Shown here: positions 16,781 through 24,753 of the stretch, piece after piece
How the letters are laid out: each line of letters starts with the position of its first letter
How positions within the stretch are numbered: the first letter of the stretch is position 1
Assembly: GCA_002373205.1 (NCBI GenBank)
Contig: DFJV01000113.1
Coordinates: 1 to 32,869 of the forward strand
Direction of reading: 5' to 3'
Length of the DNA stretch: 32,869 nucleotides
Source: Treponema sp. UBA3662
Lineage (GTDB): Bacteria; Spirochaetota; Spirochaetia; Treponematales; Treponemataceae
Made by a program: the position numbers and the translations under genes
Notes under the pieces: model-generated
The model's database searches: none
The model's input: the letters and a program-made list of their open reading frames with translations, nothing else
What the model was told of the DNA's origin: nothing

Positions 16781-18136
16781 ATGAACTGTGAAATTTCAGA
16801 ACCAAGATTTACTTGTGCGCTTGGTGCACAGAATACCGTGCTTGCCATTCCAAGGGCAATTCCAATTGTACACGCAGGACCCGGCTGCTCTTCCATAGTC
16901 TCCGCTTTTGCACAGTCAGGATATCAGGGTGAAGCCTATGCCGGCGGAAACCAGGTGCCTTCTACAAATACGGATGAATCAAATGTAGTGTTTGGAGGCG
17001 AGCGTGATTTGCGGAGCGAAATAGAAAGTGCAATGCAGGTCATGAAGGGAGATTTGTTTGTGGTTCTTTCCGGCTGTACAGCAGGCATCATTGGTGACAA
17101 TGTTGAAGAGATAGCAAAGGACTATGCGGTCGAAGGTCTTCCTATAGTGGGAACAGACACCCCTGGCTTTAAGGGCAATGCCTACCACGGTCACGAGGCT
17201 GTAATAAAGGCAATAATCAACCAGTATGTAGGGAACGTAAAGCCCAATGTTCAGAAGGGACTTGTGAATGTCTTTGCCGATGTACCTGCACAAAATCCAT
17301 TCTGGCGGGGTGACTTTGAACAGTTAAAAATTCTTGTTGAAAAGCTGGGGCTCAAGGTCAACATTCTTTTTGGCCCTTCAAGCCGTGGTGTTGAAGAATG
17401 GAAAGACATACCCAACGCAGAGTTCAACATACTTGTTTCTCCATGGGTAGGACTTGAAGTTGTTGAGCTTCTAAAAAAGAAATACGGTACGCCATATCTT
17501 CATTATCCTATACTTCCCATCGGTGCCCTGCAAAGCAACGATTTCCTCCGCTCAGTTGCAGCCTTTGCAGGAATAGACAAAGAGGTAGCAGAAGAGGTAA
17601 TCCAAAAAGAAAAAAAGCGTTACTACGAATATTTTGTGGATACCGCCGATTTCTTTTCTTCTCTGCAGAACAACCTGCCATACGAACTCTATGTTTCCGG
17701 TGACAGCCTTACGACTTTTGGTGTTACGAAATATCTTGAAAACGAAGTAGGCTACATTCCGTCTGGAATTTTTGTAACCGACAATCCAAACCAAAAGAAC
17801 GAAGAAAAACTGCGCGAACTTTTTGCAAAGGAATTCCCCAATTATGCAGACAAAATTTTCTTTGAGATTGATTCGGAAAAAATCCGTGACAGGACTGAAC
17901 CTGAACTTAAAAAGACAAACCGCGCCCTTGTACTTGGAAGCGACTGGGAAAAAGTATACACGAAGCAAAGTGGAAATCTTTTCCAGTACATAAGCGCACC
18001 AATTCATCAGCAGCTTATAGTTGAAAAAAGTTATGTCGGGTATCGGGGCGGACTTCGTCTGCTTGAAGATATATATAATACTCTCTTTGAGGGTAAAACA
18101 ATCACAAACCAGACCTATCAAGCAAAACTTGCATAG
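16781..18136 (+). CDS. Nitrogenase-like component 1, K-like (beta) subunit, pair 2
   Basis: This 451-residue K-type subunit is paralogous to the gene at 9424. Two of the three P-cluster cysteines are kept: Cys36 (HAGPGC) and Cys99 (VLSGCTAGIIGDN). The middle one is Ser61 (QVPSTNTDESNVVFGG), aligned without gaps to Cys57 of the pair-1 subunit. The metal cluster at the subunit interface may therefore be altered, either a modified P-cluster or a simpler [4Fe-4S] as in NifEN or BchNB. It ends 18 bases before the first binding-protein gene, so the importer is probably co-transcribed with pair 2. Confidence 0.86.
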   Translation: MNCEISEPRFTCALGAQNTVLAIPRAIPIVHAGPGCSSIVSAFAQSGYQGEAYAGGNQVPSTNTDESNVVFGGERDLRSEIESAMQVMKGDLFVVLSGCTAGIIGDNVEEIAKDYAVEGLPIVGTDTPGFKGNAYHGHEAVIKAIINQYVGNVKPNVQKGLVNVFADVPAQNPFWRGDFEQLKILVEKLGLKVNILFGPSSRGVEEWKDIPNAEFNILVSPWVGLEVVELLKKKYGTPYLHYPILPIGALQSNDFLRSVAAFAGIDKEVAEEVIQKEKKRYYEYFVDTADFFSSLQNNLPYELYVSGDSLTTFGVTKYLENEVGYIPSGIFVTDNPNQKNEEKLRELFAKEFPNYADKIFFEIDSEKIRDRTEPELKKTNRALVLGSDWEKVYTKQSGNLFQYISAPIHQQLIVEKSYVGYRGGLRLLEDIYNTLFEGKTITNQTYQAKLA

Positions 18137-18154
18137 GGCTATGGAGGTATCAAC

Positions 18155-19243
18155 ATGAAAAAATCATTTACGAAATTGTTTTCCATTGGAATTCTCTTTT
18201 TGCTCTTGATGGCTGGTATGTCGGGCTGCAAAAAAGACGGTAATAAAGCTTCGGCAAAGTATTCGCTTACTTTTGCAAAGGGTGCTTCTGGCCATGCGCT
18301 GAACCCGCTCTTTGAGCTTGGCAAACGTTATTATTCTGATTACGAGATTAACGTCAACGTTGTTCCCCTGGAGAGAGAACAGATATTCGAAGCGGAAAGC
18401 ATAGGAAAGGTTGACGGTGCCTACAATGACCTTGCCTTCCCTCTTAAATACGGCGGAGAAGGCGGAAACATAGTAATTTACGGTGGAGCAATGAACGGGG
18501 GAATGGTTCTGCTTGCAAACGCAAAAACCGCCCAGTCAAATCCAGACATAAAGAATCCAGAAAACTGGAAGGGACTTTCCATAACCGTACAGCCCTTCTC
18601 CATAGGCGAAGTTATTCTTAAGGGGGTACTCAAAACCAAGTATAATATGGATCCGGAAAAGGATGTTGATTTTAAAATCATCCAGGGTCAGGCAGAAGAG
18701 CTTGCCGCTGTGCAAAAAGGAAATATAGACATAGTGATAATCGGCCCAGACTTTGTGGAGACCGGACTTAACATGGGGCTTGTCTACCTTTTCCCGCTTG
18801 TTGCCCTAGAAAAGGATTATGTGTGCTGCCGCCAGACTTCAAATGCGGATAAATTCAATTCGGAAAAAGAGGCATACGTAAGACTTCTTAAAGCCCACAT
18901 AAGGGCATTCAAGGCCTACAAGACGGAAGACCAGAAAGCTTTGGTAAAAGAAATGGCCAAAAGTTCCGGCATAGATGAAGACTGGATTTACGATTACCTG
19001 TACGACACAAACAAGACGCAGGGGCGTTCGCACAATCCTGATCCCAACTACAACGGAAGTTCTGCGGTTTATGAGACATTTGACCTTGACCGTCCTCTTG
19101 AGGAATTCTTCAATGTTGATGTTTACGCAAAGGCGTTAAAAGAGATAGTGCAGGAGTTCCCCGAAGACCAGTTCTATAAGGACATGTGGACTTTTTTTGT
19201 TGAGCATAATGACAAGTATCCGGGCTTTGCTTCAATAATATAG
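18155..19243 (+). CDS. ABC importer substrate-binding lipoprotein (NMT1/SsuA/TauA-like), system 1
   Basis: This 362-residue lipoprotein has a signal peptide and lipobox ending at Cys25 (MSGC). The mature part resembles binding proteins of the nitrate/sulfonate/taurine group (FAKGASGHALNPLFELGK, YGGAMNGGMVLLAN, VAVQKGNIDIVIIGPD-type segments). A vicinal Cys224-Cys225 pair (YVCCRQ) is notable because the second binding protein in the locus has the same feature (YCCQQ). It is followed by its ATPase and permease. The ligand is probably a small organosulfur or related anion, inferred from family and neighbours. Confidence 0.82.
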   Translation: MKKSFTKLFSIGILFLLLMAGMSGCKKDGNKASAKYSLTFAKGASGHALNPLFELGKRYYSDYEINVNVVPLEREQIFEAESIGKVDGAYNDLAFPLKYGGEGGNIVIYGGAMNGGMVLLANAKTAQSNPDIKNPENWKGLSITVQPFSIGEVILKGVLKTKYNMDPEKDVDFKIIQGQAEELAAVQKGNIDIVIIGPDFVETGLNMGLVYLFPLVALEKDYVCCRQTSNADKFNSEKEAYVRLLKAHIRAFKAYKTEDQKALVKEMAKSSGIDEDWIYDYLYDTNKTQGRSHNPDPNYNGSSAVYETFDLDRPLEEFFNVDVYAKALKEIVQEFPEDQFYKDMWTFFVEHNDKYPGFASII

Positions 19244-19298
19244 TCCAGCTAAATCGGAGAGAGTAAAACTTGCAAAGAATTTTGCGGGCGGGGTGCTG

Positions 19299-20114
19299 AT
19301 GGGAAAAACAATTATTGAAATAAAAAATCTTAGCATGAAATATGAAAATGACGAAACTTCATACACTGCGCTCAGGAACATAAACCTGGACATAAATGAA
19401 GGCGAATTCATCTGTATAGTCGGATCCAGTGGATGCGGAAAATCAACCCTGCTTGGAGTCCTTGAAGGGCTTAACAAGGCGTCCGAAGGTGAAGTCCACA
19501 TAAACGGAAAACTTGTTAGCGGCCCCGGTGTGGAAAGGGCTGTCGTGTTTCAGAACTATTCACTTTTTCCGTGGATGACAGCAAAACAGAACATTGCATT
19601 TGCTGTTTACGAGAAAGGCAAAAAGTCTAAAAAAATATCCAAGCGGGAAGCATCAAAAATTGCAGAAACCTATCTGGAAAGAGTAGAGTTAAAGGGCGTG
19701 GAAAACAAACTGCCAGGTTCCCTTTCCGGAGGAATGCAGCAGCGCGTTGCCATTGCAAGAGCTTTAGCCTGCGACCCGCAAATTCTTTTGATGGACGAAC
19801 CCTTCGGTGCCCTTGATGCAAAAATTCGCGAGAACCTACAGGAACTTCTCCTAAAGCTTTGGCGGCTTGATGACAAGAAAAAAACAATAATCTTCGTCAC
19901 CCACGATTTAAGCGAAGCAATTTTCCTTGCGGACAGAATCGTCTTTATGATTCCAAAAGAAATTCATGAAGTGATAGACGTAAAGATTCCCCGCCCACGT
20001 TCGCGAAAGGAATTCTACATGTGCAAGGAATACAGCGAAATCAGCGAGAAGCTAAAAGATTTGTTCTATGACGGCGAGAACAACATAATTTTACCGGGAG
20101 GTGCAGGTATATGA
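19299..20114 (+). CDS. ABC importer ATPase (SsuB/TauB-like), system 1
   Basis: This is an ATP-binding subunit of a sulfonate/nitrate/taurine-type importer. Walker A is GSSGCGKS, the signature LSGGMQQR, Walker B ILLMDEPFGALD, and the switch histidine lies in IFVTHDLSEA. I chose the ATG at 19299; a GTG two codons earlier is also possible and the ribosome site is weak (GGGCGGGG). Its stop overlaps the permease start as ATGA, indicating coupling. Confidence 0.9.
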   Translation: MGKTIIEIKNLSMKYENDETSYTALRNINLDINEGEFICIVGSSGCGKSTLLGVLEGLNKASEGEVHINGKLVSGPGVERAVVFQNYSLFPWMTAKQNIAFAVYEKGKKSKKISKREASKIAETYLERVELKGVENKLPGSLSGGMQQRVAIARALACDPQILLMDEPFGALDAKIRENLQELLLKLWRLDDKKKTIIFVTHDLSEAIFLADRIVFMIPKEIHEVIDVKIPRPRSRKEFYMCKEYSEISEKLKDLFYDGENNIILPGGAGI

Positions 20115-21052
20115 TTGGCAAGACAAAAAACTACCTTGGATATTTTTTCAACATAGCAAACATTTTCTTTTTGGCAACCATGGCCTGCTTTTTCCTTCCA
20201 AGCAAATATGAAGTTTCCATGCGTACCGGGTTAAAGTCTCCCTTGGTCTTTATCATAGTCCTTTGCGTCTCAGAAGTGGCATTTTTGATTCAAGTTTTTG
20301 ACGAAAAGAAAAGCCGGGCGGCAAAAGACATAACAGCTTTTGTTTTTGTCTGTGCCTTTGTATGGGAACTGTTCGTTTCAAGGCTGAATTTTCTGCCCTA
20401 CGTATTTGTCCCAGCACCGGAGAATGTCTTTTATGTGTTTGTTAAGGACTGGAAGCAAATATTGGACGGATTTTTTAACTCAATGTTTCTTCTTGCTGTT
20501 GGAATGACTCTTTCGATTGTAAGTGCGGTGATTCTTGGTACGCTTGTTGGCTGGAATCAGCGAGCCACCAAAGCCGTATATCCCATTGCAAAGGCAATAT
20601 CCACTGTTCCGCCTTTAATTTACACCCCATACGTGGTTCTTATAATGCCCACTTTTAGGCTTGCTTCCATTTTTGTAATTTTCCTTACAAACTTTTGGGG
20701 AACTTTCATGGGGTCAATCAACAACACTGCCTTTGTGGAAAAGAGAATCGTGAATGCAGCCAAGGTCCTGAATCTTTCCACCCCGTCCATATTGTTCAAG
20801 GTCATAATTCCGTTCAACCTTCCGCGAATTATAAATGGTCTTCCGATTCAGCTGGCTTCTGCCCTTATGACTCTAACCGCTGCGGAAATGCTCGGTGCTG
20901 AATGCGGAATGGGTTTTTATGTAAAAATATCCCTTGCTTTTGCCAATTATACAAAGGCGATTGCCGGAATATTCTTTATAGGATTTGTTGTTACGGGATT
21001 GAACGCTCTTATTAACATTGCCAAAAAAAGGCTTATAAAGTGGAGTTATTGA
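20111..21052 (+). CDS. ABC importer permease (SsuC-like), system 1
   Basis: This 313-residue inner-membrane protein has two hydrophobic segments before the usual permease core. The cytoplasmic EAA loop that contacts the ATPase is visible as NAAKVLNLSTPSILFKVIIP followed by FNLPRIINGL. The late motif LTAAEMLGAECGMGFYV is typical of the sulfonate/taurine branch. It starts inside the ATPase stop codon. A weak hairpin (GGGGGTTATAG with CTATATCTCCC, 21062-21090) follows the gene. Confidence 0.88.
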   Translation: MIGKTKNYLGYFFNIANIFFLATMACFFLPSKYEVSMRTGLKSPLVFIIVLCVSEVAFLIQVFDEKKSRAAKDITAFVFVCAFVWELFVSRLNFLPYVFVPAPENVFYVFVKDWKQILDGFFNSMFLLAVGMTLSIVSAVILGTLVGWNQRATKAVYPIAKAISTVPPLIYTPYVVLIMPTFRLASIFVIFLTNFWGTFMGSINNTAFVEKRIVNAAKVLNLSTPSILFKVIIPFNLPRIINGLPIQLASALMTLTAAEMLGAECGMGFYVKISLAFANYTKAIAGIFFIGFVVTGLNALINIAKKRLIKWSY

Positions 21053-21105
21053 TATAAAAATGGGGGTTATAGCCTTAGTCTATATCTCCCATATAAAAAA
21101 TATAT

Positions 21106-21154
21106 TATACAAAGTTTCTGTTTTTGGATATAACATACTAAGTTACTAGGTAAT
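21106..21154 (+). promoter_or_regulatory. Promoter and operator before the second importer
   Basis: TATAAC at 21129-21134 with a weak -35 (TATACA, 21106-21111) at 17-bp spacing is followed by the operator core 21133-21151 (ACATACT-aagtt-ACTAGGT). The operator and its flanks closely match the copy upstream of component-1 pair 2, so the two transcripts probably respond together. Confidence 0.6.
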
Positions 21155-21241
21155 TAATAGCTAATGCTCCTATTATTTAAAAATCCTGTCGGAGGGAGTT
21201 TTATCATTCTTTGGAGCAGGAAAATCTTTGCGAGGTGTGTT

Positions 21242-22204
21242 ATGGGAAGAAAATGTTTTGCTTTAATAAAAAGACTTTTTCCCGCATTGGGAATTCTTCT
21301 TGTTTTTTTAGTTCAGGTTGCCATACCGGACAGTAGCCTTCATCCTGAATCAAAGCATCATTACTACGAAGGTTTGCTTTTTATTCTTCTTGGCATGTCT
21401 CTGCTCTTTTTCGCACTTTCGTTTTTTGTAAAAAAAATCCGCGAAGACCTTACGGAGAAGGGGCCTTTTCTTTTGGGAGCTGCAGGTCTTGTGATTGTGA
21501 TTAACCTTGCCACCGCAAAGTTTGCACTTTTACCCGTCATCTTTTTTCCAACATACAATAATGTTCTTGCAGTTTTTGTAGAACAGACATCCCTTCTTGC
21601 AAAATGCATCTGGTATTCATTCCGCCTTTTGCTGCTCGGAGTTTTCTGGGGAGTAACGGTTGGTTTTATTACAGGAGTCTTCCTTGGCTTTTCAAAAAAG
21701 GTCTATTACTGGATTAATCCCTACATAAAGTTGATTGGCCCCATTCCTGCAACTGCATGGATTCCGCTTGTGCTTACAACTTTTCCAACTCCATTTGGGG
21801 CAAGTGTTTTTATTATTGCACTGGCGGTTTGGTTCCCGGTTCAGCTTATGACAAGCTCCGGCATTCAGAACACAAGCAAGGTTTATTTTGAAGTTGGTCG
21901 TACCTTGGGAGCAGGAACTTTTTTTCAGGTATTCCGCATTGCAGTTCCGGCCGCCCTGCCGAATATTTTTCAGGGAGCCTTCAACGGAATCTGCGCCGCC
22001 TTTATTGCACTTATGACTGCCGAAATGTTCGGTGCAAAATATGGAATTGGCTGGTACATCAGTTACCAAAAAGCCATGATGATGTACTCCGGAGTTTATG
22101 CAGGCCTTATAATGATTGCGGTTTTCTGTACGGTGATTATTACAGCACTCTTTAAAGTAAGGGGCAAGCTGTTGGGCTGGCAGAAGGGGCTTATAAAATG
22201 GTAG
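21242..22204 (+). CDS. ABC importer permease (SsuC-like), system 2
   Basis: This permease of about 320 residues has extra N-terminal hydrophobic segments (GILLVFLVQVAIP, LLFILLGMSLLFFALSFFV) and a standard core. The EAA loop is EVGRTLGAGTFFQVFRIAVP then AALPNIFQGAF, and ALMTAEMFGAKYGIGWYI is the family C-terminal motif. The ATG at 21242 is preferred because GAGG lies about seven bases upstream; an in-frame ATG at 21164 has no ribosome site. It is separated from its ATPase by a 209-bp block of repeats. Confidence 0.85.
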   Translation: MGRKCFALIKRLFPALGILLVFLVQVAIPDSSLHPESKHHYYEGLLFILLGMSLLFFALSFFVKKIREDLTEKGPFLLGAAGLVIVINLATAKFALLPVIFFPTYNNVLAVFVEQTSLLAKCIWYSFRLLLLGVFWGVTVGFITGVFLGFSKKVYYWINPYIKLIGPIPATAWIPLVLTTFPTPFGASVFIIALAVWFPVQLMTSSGIQNTSKVYFEVGRTLGAGTFFQVFRIAVPAALPNIFQGAFNGICAAFIALMTAEMFGAKYGIGWYISYQKAMMMYSGVYAGLIMIAVFCTVIITALFKVRGKLLGWQKGLIKW

Positions 22205-22321
22205 GGGCTTCCCCGCCGCCTTGCGCCGGGTCGGGCTTTGCGCACTTCCGCTATCGCTCCATACCGCTTGCGCGGTACGCCTGCGGCGGTGCTCCAATCC
22301 CTAAGCCGTTATGATCGTAGG
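22205..22321. repeat. GC-rich repeat-like stretch with inverted motifs
   Basis: The first half of the gap between permease and ATPase is much richer in GC than its surroundings. It contains inverted pairs (CCGCCGCC at 22213 with GGCGG near 22285; ACCGC-TTGC-GCGGT around 22263). No coding potential is seen on the plus strand. It looks like a second type of interspersed element placed next to palindromic copy D. Confidence 0.55.
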
Positions 22322-22397
22322 AGGGGGCGTTGCGGGGGGTACCCCCGCAGAAGGGGTAGCGAGCAACGAAGTGCGAGCGAGGGGAAGGCTTTCCCCT
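22322..22397 (+). repeat. GC-rich palindromic element, copy D (intergenic)
   Basis: GGGGGCGTTGCGGGGGG, then CCCCCGCAGAAGGGGTAGCG and GAGCAACGAAGTGCGAGCG, closing with GGGGAAGGCTTTCCCC. It is in the forward orientation and ends 16 bases before the ATPase start, leaving only the ribosome site (AAAGGAG) between them. Confidence 0.85.
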
Positions 22398-22413
22398 ACA
22401 AAAGGAGAATCTA

Positions 22414-23193
22414 ATGAGTGGAGAAATTAAATTATCGAATATAACAAAAATATTTAATCAGGGAGGGGAAGAAGAAGTTACAGCCCTTAAAGGAGTTGAC
22501 TTTACAATTCCAGAAGGAAGCTTTGTTTCCCTGATTGGACCGTCAGGCTGCGGAAAGACAACCTTGCTGCGCTGTATTGCTGGACTTGAAAGTCCGACAT
22601 CGGGAGAGGTTAGAGTGGACGGCACAAAAATCACAAAGCCCGGAAGCGACAGGGGCTTTGCCTTTCAGCAGGCAAATCTTTTTCCCTGGCTTACAATCCG
22701 CGACAACGTGGCTTTTGGTTTGCGAGCCAGACACATTTACAGGGAGCGCAAGGCAGATGTGGATAAGTTTATAAAAATGGTGGGCCTCGAAGGTTTTGAA
22801 AAATCTTTTCCACATCAGCTTTCCGGCGGGATGAATCAGAGGGCAAGTCTTGCGCGCGCACTTGTAGGATACCCAAAGATTTTGCTTTTGGACGAACCGC
22901 TCGGTGCGCTTGATGCCTTTACCCGCATGACCATGCAGGACGAGATTATCCGTCTTTGGAAGGAGCACAATACAACAATGGTAATGGTTACCCACGATGT
23001 GGATGAGGCCGTTTACCTTAGCGACTACGTTGTTGTAATGAGCCCGCGCCCGGCAAAAGTGGAAAAAATCATAAAGATTGATTTGAGCCACCCCAGAGCC
23101 CGCGGACAGGATGTCTTCTTAAAATACAGGACACAGATTCTGGAAATCCTGAACTACGCTGGTAAGGTTCAGGAAGTTGAGTATGCAATTTAG
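22414..23193 (+). CDS. ABC importer ATPase (SsuB/TauB-like), system 2
   Basis: This 259-residue ATPase has Walker A GPSGCGKTT, signature LSGGMNQRASLARAL, Walker B ILLLDEPLGALD and switch MVTHDVDEA. It pairs with the permease at 21242 and the binding protein at 23333. An AAAGGAG ribosome site sits just after palindromic element D. Having two complete importers side by side suggests two related substrates or differing affinities. Confidence 0.92.
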   Translation: MSGEIKLSNITKIFNQGGEEEVTALKGVDFTIPEGSFVSLIGPSGCGKTTLLRCIAGLESPTSGEVRVDGTKITKPGSDRGFAFQQANLFPWLTIRDNVAFGLRARHIYRERKADVDKFIKMVGLEGFEKSFPHQLSGGMNQRASLARALVGYPKILLLDEPLGALDAFTRMTMQDEIIRLWKEHNTTMVMVTHDVDEAVYLSDYVVVMSPRPAKVEKIIKIDLSHPRARGQDVFLKYRTQILEILNYAGKVQEVEYAI

Positions 23194-23194
23194 C

Positions 23195-23316
23195 GTCATT
23201 CCAAACTTGGAATTAAACGTCATTCCGAACTTGGAATTAAACGTCATTCCGAACTTGTTTCGGAATCTATTATAAATATGAAAAAAGATGCTGAAACAAG
23301 TTCAGCATGGCATTAT
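23195..23316. repeat. CATTCCGAACTTG repeat cluster, left of binding-protein gene 2
   Basis: Three tandem units of the type CGTCATTCCGAACTTGGAATT are followed by CATTCCGAACTTGTTTCGGAATC and a dyad GATGCTGAAACAAGTTCAGCAT. The same motifs recur at 24416-24535 on the other side of the gene. Translated in one frame this repeat gives the CHSELVSES-type peptide often seen in such repeats. Confidence 0.85.
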
Positions 23317-23332
23317 TTATTGGAGGTTATAT

Positions 23333-24415
23333 ATGAAAAAATCACTTGTTATTATGGCGGCTGCTTCATCACTTTTGATGCTTGCAGGCTGTTCAAAAAA
23401 ATCAGCATCTGCTGACGGAGCTTCAGGTACGGCACAGAAGGTTGTCCGCATCAACTTTCAGACAGGAAGTCTTTGTTACGCACCAACCCACGTAGCAATG
23501 AAGATGGGGCTCTTTGAAGAAGAGCTTGCCAAAATAGGGCAGAAGGCAGAGTACGTTCACATTGTAGAAGGCGGTGCAACCCTGGGCGAAATGATTGCTG
23601 CTGGAAAAGTTGACGCAGGCTACGGCTTGTACGCAACTCAGCTACAGGCAATGGAAAACGGTCTTCCAATTTCTTTTACTTCTGGCATTCACATTGGCTG
23701 TACAAAGTATTATGTCCGTGCCGACAGCGACATTAAATCTGTTGCAGATCTCCGCGGAAAAAAGATTGGCGTTCCAGGCCTTGCAGACTCTTCTGTTATG
23801 AATCTTAAGCGTAAGCTCATGGATTTGGGAATTGGGGTTACGGCAGATAACAATGAGGTTGAATTTATTGCCTATGCTTCCGCAGACCTTGCGATTGCAT
23901 TGAACAATGGCGCTGTTGATGCAATTGGTGCCCATGACCCTGTAGCAACTAAGGGCGAACAGGCGTACGGTTTTAGAAAGATTCTTGATACTCTTACTGA
24001 CGAAAAATTCAGCAAGGAGTATTGCTGCCAGCAGTTTGTTTCCCACAAGCTCTTGCGCGAAAATCCGGAAGGGGCTGCCGCAGTTACAAGGGCTTTGCAA
24101 AAGGCTTCGGCTTTTGTACAGGCGGAACCAAGGGCTGCTGCTCAGCTCCAGATAGAAAATGACCTTTGTGCAGGCGACCTGGACTTTAATGCGGCCCTGC
24201 TTGAAGAAATCAACTATCAGCCAAGCCGCTCCCTTGGAAAGAAAACTTTTGATTCTGCTGCCCGCCAGCTGCAGGAAGCAGGAATCCTTAAGGCTTCTAC
24301 GGACATTGAAAAGTTTATCGAAACCGGATACATCGAGTTATTTGGCGTTCCGGACGGTTACATCTACGACAGCGCAACAAAAACTTATAAGGAAATAAAC
24401 GGTTCAAGAGCCTAA
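23333..24415 (+). CDS. ABC importer substrate-binding lipoprotein (SsuA/TauA-like), system 2
   Basis: This 360-residue lipoprotein has a signal peptide ending in MLAGC (Cys20). Family segments include TGSLCYAPTHVAMKMGLFEE, VEGGATLGEMIAAGKVDAGYG and DLRGKKIGVPG, as in sulfonate and taurine binding proteins. It carries a vicinal Cys231-Cys232 (YCCQQ) like that in the first binding protein. The ATG at 23333 with a GGAGG site is chosen over an upstream ATG lying in repeat DNA. The gene is flanked on both sides by the same repeat family. Confidence 0.86.
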   Translation: MKKSLVIMAAASSLLMLAGCSKKSASADGASGTAQKVVRINFQTGSLCYAPTHVAMKMGLFEEELAKIGQKAEYVHIVEGGATLGEMIAAGKVDAGYGLYATQLQAMENGLPISFTSGIHIGCTKYYVRADSDIKSVADLRGKKIGVPGLADSSVMNLKRKLMDLGIGVTADNNEVEFIAYASADLAIALNNGAVDAIGAHDPVATKGEQAYGFRKILDTLTDEKFSKEYCCQQFVSHKLLRENPEGAAAVTRALQKASAFVQAEPRAAAQLQIENDLCAGDLDFNAALLEEINYQPSRSLGKKTFDSAARQLQEAGILKASTDIEKFIETGYIELFGVPDGYIYDSATKTYKEINGSRA

Positions 24416-24535
24416 CAGATGCTGAAACAAGTTCTGCATGACATGGAATAGCAAGTGTCATTCCCTCGCTTGACTAAGTGTCATTCCCTCGCTTGACTAA
24501 GTGTCATTCCGAACTTGTTTCGGAATCTAATACAA
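24416..24535. repeat. CATTCCGAACTTG repeat cluster, right of binding-protein gene 2
   Basis: The order is reversed compared with the left cluster: first the dyad GATGCTGAAACAAGTTCTGCAT, then two 23-bp tandem units (TGTCATTCCCTCGCTTGACT plus AAG), then CATTCCGAACTTGTTTCGGAATC. Only the ribosome site of the next gene follows. Confidence 0.83.
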
Positions 24536-24549
24536 AGGAGAAATATAAT

Positions 24550-24753
24550 ATGAAAAACTTAAGCATTATTTTATCATCACTTACAGCATTGCTTGGACTT
24601 TTGGTTGGCATTGCACCTTACACATTTGCAAAGGTTTGCGGAATGGCAAACATGCACTGCCACAAGGTTACGGCCCCAACAGTTCTTGTATTTGGAATCC
24701 TGATTTTTGTGCTTTCTTTAGTTCAGACTGCAATCTTATGGAAAAAGCGCTAA
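24550..24753 (+). CDS. Small membrane protein, DUF4418-like
   Basis: This 67-residue protein has two predicted transmembrane helices (IILSSLTALLGLLVGIAPYT and TVLVFGILIFVLSLVQTAIL) joined by a short loop with Cys and His residues (KVCGMANMHCHK). It resembles DUF4418 proteins, which have no established function. The Cys/His loop suggests metal or redox contact. The ATG at 24550 has an AAAGGAG site; upstream in-frame sequence is repeat DNA. It overlaps the FtsX-like gene by 16 bases and is probably a partner of that transporter. Confidence 0.72.
   Translation: MKNLSIILSSLTALLGLLVGIAPYTFAKVCGMANMHCHKVTAPTVLVFGILIFVLSLVQTAILWKKR

Noticed and set aside
9424..18136. Classical N2-fixing nitrogenase (nifDK plus nifEN)
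   Set aside because: Two pairs plus NifB and NifH suggest this at first, but both D-like proteins lack the Gln191, His195 and His442 equivalents, the K-like proteins lack the NifK N-terminal extension, and the neighbours are sulfur rather than nitrogen or molybdenum genes.
10774..18136. Protochlorophyllide reductase (BchNB) or coenzyme F430 enzyme (CfbCD)
   Set aside because: The cofactor-ligand cysteine, complete P-cluster cysteines in pair 1 and the presence of NifB and NifX-like carriers argue against these simpler homologues. No tetrapyrrole genes are nearby.
21062..21090. Terminator between the permease of system 1 and system 2
   Set aside because: The stem is imperfect (GGGGGTTATAG with CTATATCTCCC) and is not followed by a clear T-run, so I mention it but do not call it.
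22543..23091. 182-residue open frame on the minus strand opposite the ABC ATPase
   Set aside because: It is antisense to Walker A, signature and Walker B coding sequence and has no ribosome site or domain of its own.
23195..23316. Short coding sequence giving a CHSELVSES-type peptide
   Set aside because: This is the translation of an interspersed repeat; the real gene start with a ribosome site lies downstream at 23333.
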